Of a DNA stretch of 7,160 nucleotides, positions 3,529 through 7,160 are shown in pieces. How positions within the stretch are numbered: position 1 is the stretch's first letter; each line of letters begins with the position of its first letter. Location of the stretch: assembly GCA_013152625.1 (NCBI GenBank), contig JAADFY010000063.1, positions 1 through 7,160 of the forward strand, read 5' to 3'. This DNA is from Alphaproteobacteria bacterium (GTDB lineage: Bacteria > Pseudomonadota > Alphaproteobacteria > Rhizobiales > Devosiaceae). A program made the translations under genes and the position numbers. Below the pieces are notes generated by a model, which was not told where the DNA came from, did no database searches, and saw only the letters and a program-made list of their open reading frames with translations.

Positions 3529-5889
3529 ATGCTGGACCGTTCACGCTCCAATCTGCCTGCGGATCGTGACCGGACGGCTGCGGTGCCCATGCCGTTTGCC
3601 GGCGAAGGCCTACGGCCGGAAAATTTCGGCTATGAACAGCCCGACCGTTTTGATCCGGTAAAACTGCTTTGGTATCTCATTCAGTATCGCTGGCTGATTG
3701 TCTCGGTGTTGCTTGTTGCGCTGATTGTGGGGCTGGCGGCAACCTTGATGATGACCCCGAAATACCGGGCCACAGCCCTGGTCGAACTGATGGCGCCCAG
3801 CGCCAGGGTGCTGGAGGAATTCAATGTGGTTGTCCAGTCCACGGACGCCCGCGCGTTTGAGACCGCCCGCCAGAAGTTTCTCAGCCGCGACCTGTCGCGC
3901 CGGGTGGTACAGGCGCTTAACCTGGCCCAGAATCCGCAATTTCTGTTTCCCCGCCCCGATTTTTCTGTTGGCAATATATTCAGCCGGGTGTTTGGCACGT
4001 CGCCCACCGCGAACCTTGCCGATTTTGATGCAGAGCAGCGTCAGCGCATCGCCGTCAGCCGGCTGCGCGACGGGCTTTCGGTCTCTGTGGTTCGCAACAC
4101 CAGTTTGCTCTCCATAAATTTTTCCAGCCCGAACCCACGCCTTGCCAGTGATATTGCCAACCAGACAGTTGCCAGTTTCATGGACCTGCAGATCGATCAG
4201 ACCGTTGAAACATCTGATCTTGCCCGCCGGTTCATTCAGGAGCAGATCGGTCTGATTACGACCAAACTCCAGGACAGCGAGCGGGCGCTGGTGGCCTACG
4301 CCCAGGCCCAGGGCATATCCAGCGCCGGCGACAATGGCTCTCTGGTTTCGGCCAATATCACGGCCATAAATGCTTCCCTGTCGGAGGCCATTCAGCGTCG
4401 GCTTTCCAAAGAGCGCGTGGTGGCCCAGATTGATGCCGGGGAGGGGACCCGTTTGCTTCAGGTGCTTGAAAGCGAGGCGGTGCAACGCACCCAGGGCAAT
4501 GTTGCCGAGCTGAAAGCGGAATATTCGCAAAAATTGCGGACTTTCAAACCCGGTTTTCCCGAAATGTTGTCCCTGGCCTCCCAGATTGCAGAGCTGGAAC
4601 GTCAGGTTGAGAACCAGATCAGCATCATCACCGGTTCCATCCGTCTCGAACTGGAAGAGCCCACCCGCGAAGAGGTCGATTTGCGCTCGGCCCTGCGCCA
4701 GCTTGAAGTCGAGCAGGTGGATTTTCAGGACAAAAACATCCAGTACACGATCCTGAATCGTGAAGTTGAAAGCAATCGGTCCCAATATCAAAGCCTGATA
4801 GACAGTCTCAACTCGTTGGGCGTTTCCGATGTCCGCCGGGCCAATATCGATGTTATTGAGGCCGCGATCACCCCTGTCGGGGCTTTTTCGCCACGTATGC
4901 CGATCAATCTGGCCGTGGCATTGGCCATTGGCGCCGCGCTTGGCGCTACGATCATTTATATCGCCGAGTTGCTCAACAACCGGTTCAACACCCCCGATCA
5001 GATTGAAAGCGAGCTGGCGCTGCCGGTTCTGGGAATAATCCCCCATGTGGATCCTGCCGAGATCGCCTCGGTGCTCGCCGATCAGCGTTCGGGCCTGTCC
5101 GAGGCCTATCGATCATTGCGAACGTCGCTGCAATTCGCCACCGCCACCGGCGCCCCCCGCACCATGGTGGTCACCAGTGCCGAGCCCGGCGAGAGCAAAT
5201 CCACCACGGTTTACAAGCTCGCCGATGAATTTGGCGCTCTGGGTCATTCTGTGCTGGTGATAGACGCCGATCTGCGCCGGCCGAGCCTGCATCGTATGTT
5301 CAAAACTGACAATTCCATCGGCCTGACCAATCTGTTGACCGGGACCGTGGATTCAACTGAAATCAATGAGGCGTTCCAGAGCACCGATTTGAATAATGTG
5401 GTTTTCCTGTCCTCGGGTCCCATGGTGCCAAACCCGGCCGATATCCTGTCTTCCCAGCGCATGGCCAGTGTTATTCACGCCTGCCGCGAAAAGTACGATT
5501 TTGTCCTGATCGATGGCCCGCCGGTTCTGGGCCTTTCCGACAGCCCCATTCTGTCCCGTCAGGTGGAGGCGGCCGTAATGGTGGTCTCGGCCCATCAGGT
5601 GGCGCGCAAGTCGGCCAAAGCGGCCCTTAAACGGTTGCGGGCCACCGGTGGCAATGTGATTGGCGCCGTTCTGTCCAAGCTCGATGTGGAAAAAGTCGAA
5701 TACAGCTACGCCTACCGGTACATGTATGAGGGGTACTACAGCTACGGCGAGGATCAGAAACAGTTGCCGGCCGCCGAAAGGCGCAACGAGGGCTCCACCG
5801 GTTCTTTAGATGCAACGTTTGGCAAGATGCGTAACGCCGGCACCGACCTGTACAAACGTTTCCTTCGGCCCCTGGTTCGCCCAAAATGA
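3529..5889 (+). CDS. wzc: Wzz/BY-kinase polysaccharide co-polymerase (Wzc/ExoP-like)
   Basis: This is an inner-membrane polysaccharide co-polymerase fused to a bacterial tyrosine autokinase that controls polymer length and export. Its 786 residues fit the usual 720-790 of the fused type. The first transmembrane helix is about 56-75. The periplasmic Wzz part follows, with long helical, Gln/Glu-rich stretches (about 200-440) likely to form coiled coil. A Pro-bearing SPRMPIN motif (454-460) precedes the second helix (about 461-479). The cytoplasmic kinase has an ExxRxxR oligomer motif (E525, R528, R531), Walker A at 549-560 with K557, Walker A' VLVIDADLRRP (575-585) and Walker B VLIDGPP (659-665). 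Eight tyrosines lie in 725-739, followed by a 47-residue tail. The P-loop reads PGESKS where the family normally has PGEGKS. ATG 3529 has GGAG at 3514-3517, a wide spacing, and follows a TAG codon directly. The adjacent PHP phosphatase is the likely reverser. Confidence 0.95.
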   Translation: MLDRSRSNLPADRDRTAAVPMPFAGEGLRPENFGYEQPDRFDPVKLLWYLIQYRWLIVSVLLVALIVGLAATLMMTPKYRATALVELMAPSARVLEEFNVVVQSTDARAFETARQKFLSRDLSRRVVQALNLAQNPQFLFPRPDFSVGNIFSRVFGTSPTANLADFDAEQRQRIAVSRLRDGLSVSVVRNTSLLSINFSSPNPRLASDIANQTVASFMDLQIDQTVETSDLARRFIQEQIGLITTKLQDSERALVAYAQAQGISSAGDNGSLVSANITAINASLSEAIQRRLSKERVVAQIDAGEGTRLLQVLESEAVQRTQGNVAELKAEYSQKLRTFKPGFPEMLSLASQIAELERQVENQISIITGSIRLELEEPTREEVDLRSALRQLEVEQVDFQDKNIQYTILNREVESNRSQYQSLIDSLNSLGVSDVRRANIDVIEAAITPVGAFSPRMPINLAVALAIGAALGATIIYIAELLNNRFNTPDQIESELALPVLGIIPHVDPAEIASVLADQRSGLSEAYRSLRTSLQFATATGAPRTMVVTSAEPGESKSTTVYKLADEFGALGHSVLVIDADLRRPSLHRMFKTDNSIGLTNLLTGTVDSTEINEAFQSTDLNNVVFLSSGPMVPNPADILSSQRMASVIHACREKYDFVLIDGPPVLGLSDSPILSRQVEAAVMVVSAHQVARKSAKAALKRLRATGGNVIGAVLSKLDVEKVEYSYAYRYMYEGYYSYGEDQKQLPAAERRNEGSTGSLDATFGKMRNAGTDLYKRFLRPLVRPK

Positions 5890-5921
5890 ACCCCGATAAC
5901 GGGCCGGGACGAACAGGATGA
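5886..5921 (+). other. Bridging mini-ORF, 11 codons, between kinase and last gene
   Basis: Its ATG (5886-5888) overlaps the co-polymerase stop TGA (5887-5889) as ATGA, and its own TGA (5919-5921) overlaps the ATG (5918-5920) of the next gene as ATGA again. The peptide would be MNPDNGPGRTG. No clear Shine-Dalgarno sequence of its own is seen, so it would depend on ribosomes finishing the kinase gene. It spans the 28-base gap and could carry ribosomes by termination-reinitiation. It may also be coincidence, since the next gene has its own GGGA (5906-5909) at good spacing. Confidence 0.25.
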
Positions 5922-7141
5922 CGGGCCTCGTTCGCCCGCTGGCGATGGCGGTCGGCTTTGTGCTGTTTGCCCTGGCGATAGTTCTCAGCGGGCTGTCCGT
6001 GGCCTGGCAGCAAACCGATCCGTCATTGTCGTTGGTGCTAAATCCGCTCAACGGCGAGGCCCGGGTGGCCCGAATTCTTGAAACGCTGAACGCGGGGCCC
6101 GATGAAGTCCCGCCCGGCACCTCGGCCTCCATTCTGACCGGTCTGGCCCTTGCCCCCGGCGATGCCCGCTTTTACTCTTTGCTGGGCGAGGTGGCCGCGC
6201 GCCGCAACCGGTTTGCCACATCAAGGGCGCTGTATCGCTATGCTCTGGAAACCTCAAAAACCGAAATTCACGCCCTTCTGAACACCCTCGATGCGGCTGT
6301 TGCCGCCGGCGATGCGCGGGAAAGTGTCCGGTTGCTGGATATGACCTTGCGCCGCTGGCCCGGCCGCTGGTCTGCGGTGGAACCGCTGCTGCCGCAAATA
6401 ATTGCCAATACCGGCGGCGGCGATGCGCTGATTGTCGCCCTGCTGGAAAAGCCCCCCTGGCGCTCCCAGGTGGTCGGCGGCCTTTTGCAATTGCCCCGGG
6501 GCGTGCCCCTTGTCCTTGATATGCTGGTGGCAGAACCGCCAGACACCTCCGCTGCCCGCCAGCGCGATATCAATAACGCTCTGGCAAGATTGCTTTCTCT
6601 GGATCTGACCGCCGAAGCCTATCGGTTGTTTCTGGTTACCTTGAACGAGGCGGAGCGGGCGGTTTCGGGCTATGTGTACAACGCCGGTTTTTCTGTCCCC
6701 ATGGGCGAAAAACCCTTCCGGTGGCGGGTGGGTCGCAATGTGATGGCCGATGTGTCTGTGGGGTCTGCGGTACAGTCCGGCTCGGGCGCCGGGTTGAATA
6801 TCAGGTTTTTTGACAGTCCGGTTCGGCCCGGGATTGTCCGGCAACGGCTGGGCTTGCCCTTTGGCCGGTACCGGCTGGTCGTGGTGGCTTCGGCCAATGG
6901 CCTTCGGGCGCCAAAATCGCTCTATTGGCGCATACGATGCGAGGGCGGAGCCGAGCTGGCCCGTCTGGACATTCCTGAAGGCACCTATTTGCAACGGGAA
7001 ATTGAAGTGCGGCTTGAAGTGGGGCTGGAAAACTGTAGCAGCCAACGCCTGGATCTGAACACCGATGTGAACACACAAAGCCGCCGCGCCCGCTATCAGG
7101 GTCGTGTGCTGTTTGAGCAGGTCCGCCTGGAGCGGGAATAG
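5918..7141 (+). CDS. Membrane-anchored helical-repeat plus beta-sandwich protein, unknown function
   Basis: I do not recognise a named family. The 407-residue product begins at ATG 5918, with GGGA (5906-5909) eight bases ahead and 28 bases after the co-polymerase stop. Residues 8-29 form one transmembrane helix with few basic residues before it, probably an uncleaved anchor with the rest in the periplasm. Residues about 65-245 are Ala/Leu-rich amphipathic helices resembling degenerate TPR units (ALAPGDARFYSLLGEVAARR, then ALYRYALE and AVAAGDARESVRLLDMTL). From about 255 the composition changes to beta-strand type: NAGFSVPMGEKPFRWRV with W269, VRQRLGLPFGRYRLVVVA, LYWRIRCEGG, and an end strand VLFEQVRLER, like a carbohydrate-binding-type sandwich. 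C341 and C373 could pair. Its position suggests a periplasmic scaffold or polymer-binding partner of the exporter, but this rests on context and fold impression only. The frame ends in TAG with 19 bases left in the window. Confidence 0.7.
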   Translation: MTGLVRPLAMAVGFVLFALAIVLSGLSVAWQQTDPSLSLVLNPLNGEARVARILETLNAGPDEVPPGTSASILTGLALAPGDARFYSLLGEVAARRNRFATSRALYRYALETSKTEIHALLNTLDAAVAAGDARESVRLLDMTLRRWPGRWSAVEPLLPQIIANTGGGDALIVALLEKPPWRSQVVGGLLQLPRGVPLVLDMLVAEPPDTSAARQRDINNALARLLSLDLTAEAYRLFLVTLNEAERAVSGYVYNAGFSVPMGEKPFRWRVGRNVMADVSVGSAVQSGSGAGLNIRFFDSPVRPGIVRQRLGLPFGRYRLVVVASANGLRAPKSLYWRIRCEGGAELARLDIPEGTYLQREIEVRLEVGLENCSSQRLDLNTDVNTQSRRARYQGRVLFEQVRLERE

Positions 7142-7160
7142 GCGGGCGACGAATATTGCG

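Noticed and set aside
2690..3544. A 284-codon open frame on the minus strand
   Set aside because: It is antisense to the OPX lipoprotein gene, which has a lipobox, a ribosome binding site and family motifs on the + strand.
3610..5046. A 478-codon open frame on the minus strand
   Set aside because: It is antisense to the co-polymerase gene, whose domain motifs are unmistakable on the + strand. The antisense product has no recognisable motif and the skewed composition typical of a GC-rich shadow frame.

Overview
The window looks like part of a GC-rich Gram-negative chromosome, most likely an alphaproteobacterium. That is inferred from codon and base composition, the Gram-negative export machinery, and the style of the fused tyrosine kinase; no ribosomal or tRNA gene is present to fix the taxon. 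All convincing genes lie on the + strand.

Layout. (1) Bases 1-459 hold the 3' part of an adenylylsulfate (APS) kinase, either a stand-alone CysC or the tail of a CysN/C fusion. (2) Bases 460-1257 hold no convincing gene. The stretch contains a diverged direct duplication with strong hairpins (about 480-770), a C8 tract, another hairpin (883-908), and a nested inverted repeat (1120-1180) ahead of the next gene. (3) Bases 1258-1749 encode a small secreted FecR-like protein, followed directly by a hairpin plus T-run that may be a terminator or attenuator. (4) Bases 1854-7141 form a compact polysaccharide-export operon: a PHP-family tyrosine phosphatase (CpsB/YwqE type), a short outer-membrane polysaccharide export (OPX, Wza-type) lipoprotein, a fused Wzz/BY-kinase co-polymerase (Wzc/ExoP type), and a membrane-anchored helical-repeat plus beta-sandwich protein of unknown function.

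How the genes work together. The co-polymerase is expected to control chain length in the inner membrane and to cycle through tyrosine phosphorylation on a C-terminal tyrosine cluster. The PHP phosphatase would reverse that phosphorylation. The OPX lipoprotein would carry the polymer through the periplasm and outer membrane. No glycosyltransferase, flippase, polymerase or outer-membrane barrel is inside the window, so the polymer cannot be named and those genes probably lie downstream.

Points that stand out: a Ser in place of the last Gly of the kinase P-loop; two mini-ORFs that bridge consecutive operon genes stop-to-start, one of them built on an in-frame 12-bp tandem repeat; the small FecR-like secreted protein at the head of the cluster; and the structured, duplicated 0.3-kb sequence upstream. 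None is proof of a new system. The strongest candidates for something undescribed are the FecR-like protein and the last gene as partners of the export machine.
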